NCBI GenBank assembly: GCA_020635075.1 | Contig: JACKAM010000002.1 | Coordinates: 434,001 to 498,000 of the forward strand | DNA from: Pseudobdellovibrionaceae bacterium | Lineage (GTDB): Bacteria; Bdellovibrionota; Bdellovibrionia; Bdellovibrionales; UBA1609 | Reading direction: 5' to 3' | DNA length: 64,000 nt | Shown here: positions 35,953 through 45,600 of the stretch, piece after piece | Layout: the number at the start of each line of letters is the position of its first letter | Numbering within the stretch: the stretch's first letter is position 1 | Translations under genes and position numbers: made by a program | Notes under the pieces: model-generated | Seen by the model: the letters and a program-made list of their open reading frames with translations, nothing else | Told to the model about the DNA's origin: nothing | Database searches by the model: none

Positions 35953-36825
35953 TTACAGCTCAGTTTTCTTTTCCATAACCGCAAAGTACAGAGGCCCAAA
36001 CTGACACTTATCGGGCAAGTGTATCCAACCATACTCCGTCCGTTCTGCGAATGGGCTTGGTTGAGGGGTTTCCACTGAGGAGACAAGCGGTTTTTTCTTC
36101 AATGCCCGGGCAATGACCTGATCGTTTTCCTCAGGACTGAGAGCACAAGTGGAATAAACCAATCGGCCACCAGGCTTCAGCGCCTCAATCCCCGAAGCCA
36201 AGAGACTGTATTGTTTCTTTGCCAATGACGAAACCCTCTTTGGCTTCCACTGATTTATCTCTTTGGTGTTGGCCAATAGATGTCTCTCTCCTGAGCAAGG
36301 AGCGTCCAGCAGGATTCGGTCATAGGATTCTTTGGCCATGAGGCCAAAACGGAGGGCGTCTTTGCCTTTGACGAATACTCTTTGGCGAAGGGTCTTAGGT
36401 ACATATTGTTGAATCACTTTGGTCAACCTGGCTCGCCTCGCCGGAGACAGTTCGTTGGCCTCAAGCAAGCCCTCCTGACCCAGTGTCTGGACCAATACCA
36501 GGGTCTTCCCACCAGGTGCGGCGCACATATCCAATATCTGATCACCGGGATTCACCATGAGTGCTCGGGCGACGAGAACCGAGGCCGGATCAAGGACGTA
36601 GTACCTGAGAAGCCCGTCATCATCTCTCTCTGTCGGCCAATTTGCCCGCTCTGCCGTCATCCACCAACATCCGGGCAACCATTCCACATCCCCGGTTTCC
36701 TGAGCAAAAGGGGCAAATAGCACCTGAGCCTCCTTTTGTTCCAGTGATTTCAATAATCCGGGCCACCGATCCCCGTAGACCTGCTGGTAGTAGTCATTAA
36801 ATTGCATGGGAGGCTGTGAAACCAA
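35953..36825 (-). CDS. RsmB/NOP2/Sun-type RNA m5C methyltransferase
   Basis: The 290-residue protein has the SAM motif DMCAAPGGKT, the motif IV DAPCSGERH with the Cys used for release, and YSTCALSPEEND with the nucleophilic Cys, the pair typical of Rsm(B/F)-type 5-methylcytosine enzymes. It lacks the N-terminal NusB domain of RsmB and is close in size to the NSUN4-type. TTG 36825 is preferred because AGGAG lies 8 bases upstream; ATG 36807 is an alternative. Its substrate could be 16S rRNA. It is convergent with the macrodomain gene, 1 base away. Confidence 0.88.
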   Translation of the reverse strand: MVSQPPMQFNDYYQQVYGDRWPGLLKSLEQKEAQVLFAPFAQETGDVEWLPGCWWMTAERANWPTERDDDGLLRYYVLDPASVLVARALMVNPGDQILDMCAAPGGKTLVLVQTLGQEGLLEANELSPARRARLTKVIQQYVPKTLRQRVFVKGKDALRFGLMAKESYDRILLDAPCSGERHLLANTKEINQWKPKRVSSLAKKQYSLLASGIEALKPGGRLVYSTCALSPEENDQVIARALKKKPLVSSVETPQPSPFAERTEYGWIHLPDKCQFGPLYFAVMEKKTEL

Positions 36826-36906
36826 TGGACCTTCTCCTAATTCCTTCCTATCATTTCATCGTATCCAGTAATCAGTAAAGATCAGGATTTCATCGGGGAG
36901 GAAATC

Positions 36907-37743
36907 ATGAAAAAAAATCATCACCATTGGCTCGTCACTCTGGCCCTTGCTCTGTTCCTAGTGCCCGGGATTTCCTATGGACAAGACCTGGATTTTGACA
37001 ATATCGACAAGTCTGACTTGGAAAATATTATTGGTGACCTGTCTGCCAACTTTGCCCACACCACAGTGAGCGGCGGCAGTGCTTTGGGAGCTGTTTTTGG
37101 CTTTGAACTAGGGGTTGTTGGCGGCGTGACTTCGACTCCCGGAGTGGACAAGTTAGTCAAGGAGACTGATCCCAATGCCGACAGCGCGGCTCTCCCCCAC
37201 GCTGGCCTTCTCATTCAGTTTTCTGTTCCCATGGGAGTCACTGTTGAAGCGAACCTGATCCCTTCTTTCGGTAGTGAAGATTTTAAGTTCTCCAACACTG
37301 GTATCGGTGTGAAATGGACAATGACGGACTCGGTCCTCAGCCTGCCATTTAACTTGGCTCTCAAAGGCAATATGACCAAAACAGAGCTTAAATTTGAAAC
37401 TGTGATTAATAATGCCAGTACTGGCAATATTCCCGTGGACTCAAAGCTTGAATTCTCAAATACCACCATGGGCCTGGCTGCCGTAATCAGTAAGAATTTT
37501 CTCATTTTCGAACCCTATTTTGGCTTTGGTTTTGTTAATTCCGATGGCGATCTCAGAGTGGATGGCACTGGAAGCATATTCGATACCACCCTTACCACAG
37601 GCCAGTCTGCGGGAGCCAAAAACAGCGGAACTCATATGTTCCTTGGGGCGGAACTCGATTTGTTCTTCCTGAAGCTTGGCATCGAATACGCCAAGATCAT
37701 CGATGCTGACAGATACACTGGAAAACTGGCATTTTCATTTTAA
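36907..37743 (+). CDS. Exported outer-membrane beta-barrel-like protein
   Basis: The 278-residue protein has a clear signal peptide (HHHWLVTLALALFLVPGISYG, ending S-Y-G) and starts at ATG 36907 behind GGGGAGG. The mature part begins with an acidic short helix (DNIDKSDLENIIGDL), then ~12 strands with alternating hydrophobic residues (FGFELGVVGGV, GLLIQFSVPMGVTVEANLIP, FLGAELDLFFLKLGIEYAKI), ending in LAFSF, as barrels often end in Phe. No family recognised. Confidence 0.7.
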   Translation: MKKNHHHWLVTLALALFLVPGISYGQDLDFDNIDKSDLENIIGDLSANFAHTTVSGGSALGAVFGFELGVVGGVTSTPGVDKLVKETDPNADSAALPHAGLLIQFSVPMGVTVEANLIPSFGSEDFKFSNTGIGVKWTMTDSVLSLPFNLALKGNMTKTELKFETVINNASTGNIPVDSKLEFSNTTMGLAAVISKNFLIFEPYFGFGFVNSDGDLRVDGTGSIFDTTLTTGQSAGAKNSGTHMFLGAELDLFFLKLGIEYAKIIDADRYTGKLAFSF

Positions 37744-37758
37744 GTTGATCGGCTGATT

Positions 37759-38898
37759 ATGTCCGAGTTTGATTGCTCAATTGCTGAACGCTGCTCTGGC
37801 TGCCCCTGGCACGCAATTCCCTATGCCGACCAGGGGCAAAAGAAAGCCAATGAGCTGCTGGAACTACTAAAACAACAAGAAATCCACCCTTTAATTGAAC
37901 CAAAGATGATTTCACCTGGCCCGCAAGGCCTGCGAGATCGGGTGGACCTGGTTATCATGCAACAAGACGGGCGAGCGACGATTGGTCTGTATCGACCAGG
38001 CAAAAAGACTGTGGCGGACATGAATTCCTGCCCCCAGATGTCGCCGGCTCTGCAAGACTGGTTTCAGACATTTCGTCAAAACTTGCCAGCCATTACCAAA
38101 GGCTCCGTCCGGCTAAGGGTGGCACCCGACGGCACTCGCGGCGTGTGGCTCGATTTTGCCAATATCGATGTCAAAATACTCCTCGATGAAGGCGGGTGGC
38201 TTAGGTCCTTGATGGAATTGGCCATCGTTGAAGTGGGGCAGCGAAAGAAACGCCTCGTAGAAGTGGATGGTCGCCTAAAGCTGCAGGACCCAGAGTTTTT
38301 TCCCTGGTTTGAAACCCTTCATCCTCAAGGGTCGCCCATTCCTCTTTATTCAAGTATTGCCACTTTCACGCAGCCCGGGTTTGAGGCTAATCGAGCCTTG
38401 GTTGGCGAAGTACTAAGTGCAGTTGGCCAACTGGAGGGCCGCCGCTGGTTGGAGCTTTTTTGTGGCATCGGCAATTTCACCCTCCCCCTGGCAGCATCTG
38501 GTCTTGAGGTGACCGCCTTTGAGGTTGATCGTCTCGCTCTCAACGGACTGGAAAAATCTCAAGGCTCTATTGGGGGTGACCTGGATTTGCATATCATTGC
38601 CGGCAATGCCTATCGTATCGCTGGATTACCTCCACTGCACGACTACGACGGCATCTTGGTTGATCCACCCCGCTCGGGCCTAAAAAACGTCCTTCAACAC
38701 CTCCAGAATCATCTCCAACCGGCTCGCCCCGCCTACCTGGTCTACGTTTCCTGCTACACTCCAGCCCTGGTTCAGGATTTGAAAGTTCTCGTCGATCTGG
38801 GCTATTCGATCACGGCCATTTCGGGGGTTGATCAGTTCCCTCAAACTCCCCATTGTGAGTGGGTGGTCACACTCCGCCGCTCAGATCTCATCTGTTAG
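37759..38898 (+). CDS. TrmA/RlmC-type RNA m5U methyltransferase
   Basis: The 379-residue protein begins with a Cys cluster (DCSIAERCSGCPW) and a fourth Cys in MNSCPQM, fitting the 4Fe-4S site of RlmC/RlmD enzymes. The catalytic half has LELFCGIGNFTLPL, GILVDPPRSG and the nucleophile in VYVSCYTPALV, followed by DQFPQTPHCEWV. It lacks an obvious TRAM domain, unlike the enzyme at 34.3 kb, which suggests a different RNA target. ATG 37759 has no strong ribosome site. It follows the barrel-like gene by 15 bases. Confidence 0.87.
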   Translation: MSEFDCSIAERCSGCPWHAIPYADQGQKKANELLELLKQQEIHPLIEPKMISPGPQGLRDRVDLVIMQQDGRATIGLYRPGKKTVADMNSCPQMSPALQDWFQTFRQNLPAITKGSVRLRVAPDGTRGVWLDFANIDVKILLDEGGWLRSLMELAIVEVGQRKKRLVEVDGRLKLQDPEFFPWFETLHPQGSPIPLYSSIATFTQPGFEANRALVGEVLSAVGQLEGRRWLELFCGIGNFTLPLAASGLEVTAFEVDRLALNGLEKSQGSIGGDLDLHIIAGNAYRIAGLPPLHDYDGILVDPPRSGLKNVLQHLQNHLQPARPAYLVYVSCYTPALVQDLKVLVDLGYSITAISGVDQFPQTPHCEWVVTLRRSDLIC

Positions 38899-38970
38899 CA
38901 TTTGAGTTTCCCAAAAATATTAAGGTTCTGTTTTGATTTCCCCATGGGACTGTGGCAGAAGTAGCAGCTT

Positions 38971-40788
38971 ATGGATATTCGAAATCTTGCCATTATTGCC
39001 CATGTGGACCATGGGAAAACGACGCTGATTGACGGGCTCTTTCAACAGGCCGGGGTCTTTGAAAGTCACCAAAGGGTTGAAGACCGGGTGATGGACTCGG
39101 GCGAGCTGGAAAAAGAGCGGGGAATTACCATTACGGCCAAGAACGCCTCCCTAGTTTGGAAGGGCACGCGGATTAATTTGGTGGACACCCCCGGCCACGC
39201 GGACTTCGGTGGCGAGGTGGAAAGAGCCCTTTTTATGGTGGATGGGGCCTTGCTGCTCGTTGATGCGGCTGAAGGCCCTCTGCCTCAGACTCGTTTTGTA
39301 TTGCGCAAGGCCCTTGAGCGGGGAATCAAGATTATCCTTTTGATCAATAAAGTCGACCGTCCTGACGCCCGTATTGAGGAAGTGGAAGAAAAGGTTCTCG
39401 AACTGTTTTACGATGTGGCGACTGATGAAAGTCAGGTGGAGTACACGACCATCTATGCCAGCGGCAAACACGGCTGGGCAACTCTCACCAAAGGTGAACA
39501 GGGAACCGACTTCTCCCCACTCCTTGACCGGATTCTAGAGGAGATGCCTCGCCCCTCTATTGATGAAAACGGTCCTTTTAAGATGATTGTGGTCAATCGG
39601 AGTTATAACTCCTTTATGGGTCAAATTGCCATCGGCCGGATTCAGTCGGGCAGCATTAAAGAGGGGCAGCGGGTTCAGCTGATGGGCGAGTCCAAAAATA
39701 CCCCCTTCACGGTCACCTCTCTTGAGACCTTTGCGGGCTTGGGTACTGAAAAGGTGCCTGAACTCAATGCTGGGGATATTGCCTTGATCGCTGGAGCTGA
39801 TGCGCCAAAAATTGGTGACACGATTGCTGAAACCGGCGTGACCGAGGCTCTACCCAGAGTTAAAGTTGATCCGCCAACAGTGGCGATTCGCATTTCAGTC
39901 AACACCTCGCCGTTTTCTAATAAAGACGGGACTTATTTGACCAGCAGAAAGCTTGAGGAGATTTTAGAAAAGGCCTGTCTGCAGAACGTGGCCCTCTCCC
40001 TTGAATCCACAGAGTCCAACGAAGTGTTTTTGTTAAAGGCACGAGGGGAACTGCAGATCGTGATTGTTCTGGAAGAAATCCGTCGAGGCGGCTTTGAACT
40101 CATGGCCGGTCGCCCTGAGATCCTCCCCTTGGAAAAAGACGGGGCAAAGTGGGAGCCGGAAGAGACCTTTTTTATCGACATTCCCGAAACCATGATGGGA
40201 CGAGTGACAGAGATTATGTCTTCCCGAGGTGGACGCCTGCAAAACATTGAGAAGTTCGAGTCTTCCTCCCGCTGTCGTCTGGAGTTTGATATCCCTTCAC
40301 GAGGACTGATTGGATTGAGATCCACTCTGCTTACTGAAACGCGCGGAGAAGCCATTTATTCCAGCACCTTTAAACGCTACATCCCCTACATGGGAAAGCG
40401 CTTTTCACGCTCCACAGGGGCCATCGTCTGTGATCGCAATGGGACAACGACAGAATATGCCCTGTTTGGATTGGAAGACCGAGGTCGACTGTTTGTGGCC
40501 GCCGGCACCCCTATTTATGAGGGAATGATTTTTGGTGAAAACAACCGGCTGAACGATCTCAACGCCAATCCGACCAAGGAAAAAAAGCTCACCAATATGC
40601 GGGCCTCGGGTTCTGATGACTCAACAAAACTCAGTCCCATTAAACCCATGTCCCTTGATGAAGCCCTGGATTGGATTGACGAAGACGAATGGGTGGAAAT
40701 CACCCCCAAAAGCATCCGCGTGCGGAAGATGATCCTGCAGACCAACCAGCGGCAAATTATTCGCCGCCCGCAAGAAGAGGACAGGTAA
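38971..40788 (+). CDS. typA: Ribosome-associated GTPase BipA/TypA
   Basis: The 605-residue translational GTPase has G1 AHVDHGKTT, the RGITI switch (ELEKERGITI), G3 DTPGHADFGGEVER and G4 NKVDRP, followed by the EF-G-like domains and the TypA-specific C-terminal domain (VRKMILQTNQRQ). BipA acts in ribosome assembly and stress adaptation, especially at low temperature. The ATG at 38971 has only a weak ribosome site (AGAAGTAGC). Length is normal for the family. It is convergent with a membrane protein gene 15 bases away. Confidence 0.96.
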   Translation: MDIRNLAIIAHVDHGKTTLIDGLFQQAGVFESHQRVEDRVMDSGELEKERGITITAKNASLVWKGTRINLVDTPGHADFGGEVERALFMVDGALLLVDAAEGPLPQTRFVLRKALERGIKIILLINKVDRPDARIEEVEEKVLELFYDVATDESQVEYTTIYASGKHGWATLTKGEQGTDFSPLLDRILEEMPRPSIDENGPFKMIVVNRSYNSFMGQIAIGRIQSGSIKEGQRVQLMGESKNTPFTVTSLETFAGLGTEKVPELNAGDIALIAGADAPKIGDTIAETGVTEALPRVKVDPPTVAIRISVNTSPFSNKDGTYLTSRKLEEILEKACLQNVALSLESTESNEVFLLKARGELQIVIVLEEIRRGGFELMAGRPEILPLEKDGAKWEPEETFFIDIPETMMGRVTEIMSSRGGRLQNIEKFESSSRCRLEFDIPSRGLIGLRSTLLTETRGEAIYSSTFKRYIPYMGKRFSRSTGAIVCDRNGTTTEYALFGLEDRGRLFVAAGTPIYEGMIFGENNRLNDLNANPTKEKKLTNMRASGSDDSTKLSPIKPMSLDEALDWIDEDEWVEITPKSIRVRKMILQTNQRQIIRRPQEEDR

Positions 40789-40802
40789 CTCGTCTTTCCT
40801 TT

Positions 40803-41804
40803 TTAGCGATGAAAACCGTCTGGATCGTCGTCATCGTCATCCGTAATCTGGATTTCTTCCCGCTCGATTGGATCCTGCTCGTAGATGACATCGGGACGAT
40901 TGCTTGTCGGCTTTTCCGGGGGCGGCTCAGTAGACTCGAAGTTATCAATGCGTTGAGTGAGATCCCCATCAAAAGCATCTTCAACCTCTTCCGTTTCATC
41001 AATGCCTCGGTTTTTAGCCGCCAGCTTTTCCCAGTTGCCTCCGTCGAATTCCTCACTACCATCACTGTCTTCACCGCCCTCATCCGAGTCTCCATCGTCA
41101 GACTTGGGGCCCGGGGTCGGCAAACTGGAGGCTATTGGGTCGTCGGTGATCAGGAAAAGGCCGTCAAAGGCGTTAAACCACATCACCATTAAAAAGGCGC
41201 CAATGGGAATATAGGGCACCAGCAAATTAAAGCTGATGTCATAGATCAGAATGCCACCGCCCCAAACGATCAATACCAGGACCGGGTTGAGAAAAATTGC
41301 CCTTACGGTCAAAGCAATTGCTTGGATAAAGTTGAGAGGAGAAAAAATCAGGATCGGGGTCACACCAAAAAGGAAAATCATGTTTACTAGGGTGGATATA
41401 ATGACCACCGTATTGTGAAACTCCAGACTCATTTGATATTTAATTGGCTGCCGGTACATATATTCAACGGCACCAATTGAGACCCAACACACCAAGCTGA
41501 GAAAACAAACCGGCATCAGGCGAACGGCCAATCGACTCTCGGAAAATGGCAGGAATAGATCCCACCAGGAGATGGCTTTGTAGCGAAGAATTCGAAAAAT
41601 CATGATAAAGCTGCCGGCCACCATGATGGGCAGGATAAAACCCGAAAATACCCGGGCAAAAGGGGAGAGATAACTGGGCATGATGGCGCCAAGGGCGAAT
41701 AGGATAAAGGCCCCACACAAATAGAAGGGTCTTTTACGAAAGATGCGCCAGCTTTTTTGTAGCCACTGAATAATCTCCCGCGGCTGGGCCACTTTGGCTA
41801 CCAT
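40803..41804 (-). CDS. Polytopic membrane protein with long acidic C-terminal tail
   Basis: The 333-residue protein was not recognised. The first ~215 residues contain about six hydrophobic segments (for example PFYLCGAFILFALGAIMP, FILPIMVAGSFIMIFRIL and LIVWGGGILIYDISFNLLVPYI), separated by short loops. From about residue 228 the sequence is a low-complexity acidic tail (SDDGDSDEGGEDSDG and finally ITDDDDDDPDGFHR) with no predicted structure. It may bind cations or basic partners in the cytoplasm or periplasm. It starts at GTG or ATG near 41804 and is convergent with typA. Confidence 0.7.
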   Translation of the reverse strand: MVAKVAQPREIIQWLQKSWRIFRKRPFYLCGAFILFALGAIMPSYLSPFARVFSGFILPIMVAGSFIMIFRILRYKAISWWDLFLPFSESRLAVRLMPVCFLSLVCWVSIGAVEYMYRQPIKYQMSLEFHNTVVIISTLVNMIFLFGVTPILIFSPLNFIQAIALTVRAIFLNPVLVLIVWGGGILIYDISFNLLVPYIPIGAFLMVMWFNAFDGLFLITDDPIASSLPTPGPKSDDGDSDEGGEDSDGSEEFDGGNWEKLAAKNRGIDETEEVEDAFDGDLTQRIDNFESTEPPPEKPTSNRPDVIYEQDPIEREEIQITDDDDDDPDGFHR

Positions 41805-42002
41805 AGACTGCGATCACCCTCCCTCTAAAATTAAACCCTGCGCCAGACAACTTTGCCACTGCTGTCGCCCCGCGGCCAAAACCCATTTTCCCATGGCTCG
41901 CCAGGAGAGTGGATTCAAGCAAGATTCACAGCGTAAACTTCAATTTCCCCCTACCTTCGTCCCGAGTTTTCTGGCACGATTGCCGGTCCTTGGAGGTTAA
42001 AA

Positions 42003-42371
42003 ATGAAGACAATCGGTGAGTATTCCACCCATCTTCCCCATACAATTGGCCGACAAACTTCTATTGAGAAGGCTCGTGAAATGATGGAACAAAACAAGTG
42101 CCATCATTTGCCTGTTTTGGATGGTGGAAAGCTTGTTGGCGTGTTGAGCTCTACTGATTTGGCTCGTGCCCATGATGAGTCCGCTCATGTTTCTGACATC
42201 ATGACGGACGAACCTTTGGTCGTAAACCCCGAGGACGGAGTGAAAGACGTGGTCGGCCGTATGCTGAAGAACTCCTATGGCAGTGCCATTATCTCTGCCA
42301 AGGGTGATTCTCCGTGGGCGATCTTCACTTCTATTGATGCCATGAAGCTCTTGCACGAAATGTTGCCTTAA
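42003..42371 (+). CDS. Small two-CBS-domain protein
   Basis: The 122-residue protein is composed of two CBS motifs: residues ~10-60 (TIGRQTSIEKAREMMEQN...HHLPVLDGGKLVGVLSSTDL) and ~65-120 (VSDIMTDEPLVVNPEDGVKD...). Paired CBS domains form a Bateman module that binds adenosine nucleotides and signals energy status to a partner protein. No partner domain is fused. TGGAGGT precedes the ATG with 6-base spacing. It is monocistronic, with ~200 and ~270-base gene-free flanks. Confidence 0.9.
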   Translation: MKTIGEYSTHLPHTIGRQTSIEKAREMMEQNKCHHLPVLDGGKLVGVLSSTDLARAHDESAHVSDIMTDEPLVVNPEDGVKDVVGRMLKNSYGSAIISAKGDSPWAIFTSIDAMKLLHEMLP

Positions 42372-42471
42372 TTTTAAGCAACCATTCCGACTGACGCTTC
42401 GACTCAGAAATAAGTTAAGAAAAATTGTCATTTAGGGACCTAAGTCGCAAACGGGCTCCAGGCTTTTGGTT

Positions 42472-42519
42472 ACCGATATATGGCGTTTAAATGGGGTCCA
42501 GAACACTAGATGTAGGGGA
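42472..42519. promoter_or_regulatory. Putative pair of NrdR-box-like sites upstream of nrdJ
   Basis: ACACTAGATGTAGGGG (42504-42519) resembles the NrdR consensus ACACWATATNTWGTGT at about 12-13 of 16 positions. TACCGATATATGGCGT (42472-42487) resembles it at about 10. Their starts are 32 bases apart, the usual three-turn spacing of NrdR box pairs. A TTGACA (42529-42534) lies just downstream. NrdR represses ribonucleotide reductase genes according to ATP/dATP level. The matches are imperfect. Confidence 0.35.
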
Positions 42520-42639
42520 TATTTTTTTTGACAGCCAAAAACCCCCATGATCTCTTTGAGGTCACACGGGGTCGGATTTCGCCCAACGATTTGAAAACAT
42601 AATCTTACAAAACAAGACATCGAGAGAAAGGACAGCGGT

Positions 42640-45600
42640 ATGGATACTCTTCTCAGGGAAGAAGGAAGGAGCAAAAAGTCTCCAAAATCCTCCAAGAAAG
42701 CATTGGCCAAGGAGACGCGAGCCAAATTGGATGGCTCGAAAGCAACAGGTGGACAAACCTTTCAACCTTACTTTGTACCAAAGGGCCAGGACCCCTATCA
42801 AATGGTCGAGTGGGTCACAAGGTCCAGCTCCATTAAAGACAGCCAGGGTGAATCAGTTTTCGCGATGAAGGACGTTCAAGTTCCTAGCACCTGGTCACAA
42901 CTTGCAACAGACGTGGCGGTAAGTAAGTACTTCCGCAAAGCTGGTGTCCCCGAGACGGGTCATGAAACTTCAGTACGCCAGCTGGTTTATCGGGTTTCTC
43001 ATACCATTCGCACTGCCGGTGAAGATATGGGGGGCTATTTCGCTTCAGCAGGAGATGCTGAGCGCTTTGAAAAGGAGTTGGCTTATATCTTATTGACTCA
43101 GACTGGTGCCTTTAACAGCCCCGTGTGGTTCAACTGCGGTCTTCACCATGAATATGGCATTGAAGGCTCGGGTGGGAATTTTGCTTTCGACTTTAAAACT
43201 GCTGAAGTTGTCGAGCTGGATAACTCCTATGCTCGCCCCCAGTGTTCTGCTTGTTTTATTCAAAGTGTAGAAGACGACCTAATGGCCATTTTCAATTTGG
43301 CCCGCCAGGAAGCTCGCATTTTTAAATATGGATCTGGAACTGGTACTAACTTTTCTAAAATCCGTGGCCGTCAAGAAAAGCTCTCAGGCGGTGGTTATAG
43401 CTCTGGATTGATCAGCTTCCTGGAAGTTTTGGATCGTGGAGCGGGTGCCACCAAGTCAGGTGGAACCACTCGGCGCGCTGCCAAGATGGTCTGTTTGGAC
43501 ATGGACCATCCAGAAATTGAAGACTTCATTAACTGGAAGGTTAACGAAGAGAAGAAAGTCGAAGTCCTGGTAAATGCCGGTTACACTTCTGACTTTAATG
43601 GTGAAGCCTACCGGACAGTTGCTGGACAAAACTCCAATAACTCTGTGCGGATTCCAGATGGCTTCATGAGTGCCGTCCAAAAAGACGACACATGGAAGAC
43701 CACGGCCCGCACTGATGGCGAGGTCATTCACACCTATCGTGCCCAAGAGCTGTGGCGCCAGGTTGCTTATGCAGCTTGGAAATGCGCTGACCCCGGTGTG
43801 CAGTTTGATTCCACTATTCAAAAGTGGCACACCTGCCCCGAAACTGACCGTATTAACGGTAGTAACCCCTGCTCTGAGTATATGTTCCTCGATGATTCAG
43901 CCTGTAACCTGGCTTCATTGAATCTAGAGAAGTTCTTGCGTGAAGATGGCTCCTTCGATATCGAAGCCTACCGTCATGCCATTCGCATTGTTTTCACTGC
44001 TCAGGAAATCCTGGTGGATTTGAGCAGTTACCCCACCAAGCAGATTGCTAAAAACAGCCACGACTACCGCCCACTGGGATTGGGTTACGCCAACCTGGGT
44101 ACCATGTTGATGGTCAAGGGACTTTCTTATGACAGCCCCGAGGGTCGTGCCTGGGCCGGCGCCTTGACTGCGATCATGACTGGTGAAGCCTACAAGACCA
44201 GCGCCATCATCGCCGGCAGCAAGGGGCCATTTGAAGGTCATGAAGAAAATGCTGACTCCATGTTGCGAGTGATCCGCCAACACGGTGAAAAAGTCATGGA
44301 AATTGACAGCTCACTCATCCCCTCTGAAGTCTCTCAGGCCGCTCGCGAATCCTGGTCCGAGGCCTATGATATGGGAAAGATCAATGGATTTAGGAATGCC
44401 CAGGCTTCTGTTTTGGCACCCACTGGAACCATTGGTCTATTGATGGACTGTGACACCACTGGTGTTGAGCCTGATTTTGCGTTGGTGAAGTTTAAGAAAT
44501 TGGCCGGTGGCGGCTACTTTAAGATCGTTAACCAATCCGTACCCCGCGCCCTGAAGACCCTGGGTTATTCTGACTCTGACATTAAAGCCATCGTCACCTA
44601 TGCGGTCGGGACAATGACCATCGAAGGTGCTCCTCATATTAATGTTGAGTCTCTTAAGGCCAAGGGATTTACCGACGACGACTTTGCTAAAATCAAAGCG
44701 GCGATGCCCACAGCCTTTGATGTTCATGCAGCCATTGCCCCCTGGGTATTGGGCGAAGAGAGCATGAAGCGTTTGGGCCTGAACACAGATGCCATTATGT
44801 CTGGTCAACAAACCATTCTGGCACATTTGGGCTTTACCCCCCAGCAGATCCGCGAAGCTAATATGGTTGTTTGTGGCCGTCAGACTGTAGAAGGTGCTCC
44901 ACAGCTTAAAGACGAACACCTTCCGGTTTTTGATTGTGCTAACAAGTGTGGCCCTGAAGGACAACGCTTTCTGGAAGCCATGGCCCATGTGCGCATGATG
45001 GCAGCCGTGCAGCCCTTCATTAGCGGTGCGATTTCTAAAACAGTGAACCTTCCTCATGAAGCCACTGTTGAAGATATTCAGCATATCTACGAAGAGTCCT
45101 GGAAGATGGGATTAAAAGCCGTGTCGGTCTACCGAGATGGTTCAAAGATGAGCCAACCTCTTCAGGCCGGCTCCAAGGATGCCAAAGAAGAAGAAGAAGA
45201 AGCACCCTTGGCCTACACAGAGGCTGATTTCAAAGACGCTTTGGAGACCGCACTGAGCATGGCTCCCGCCCGTCGCCGACGTCTTCCTCAGAAGAGGGGA
45301 GGAATCACTGTCGAAGGCCGAGTAGGCGGACACCAAATCTATATTCGCACTGGCGAATATGATGATGGCCGCTTGGGTGAACTGTTCTTTGATATGCACA
45401 AAGAAGGGGCCACCTTCCGCAGCCTTCTAAACTGCTTTGCGATTTCCTGCTCACTGGGGCTCCAATATGGCGTTCCTCTTGATGAGTATGTGGATAAATT
45501 CACTTTTACCCGCTTTGAACCACAAGGGATGGTGGATCACCCTAACATCAAGCAGGCCACCAGTATTCTCGATTACATCTTCCGCGTGATCGGCATGGAA

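Noticed and set aside
42372..42639. Possible cobalamin riboswitch upstream of nrdJ
   Set aside because: No B12-box or matching stem pattern was found in the 268-base leader.
44437..45084. 215-residue minus-strand open frame
   Set aside because: Antisense to the strongly conserved nrdJ coding region; no start signal.
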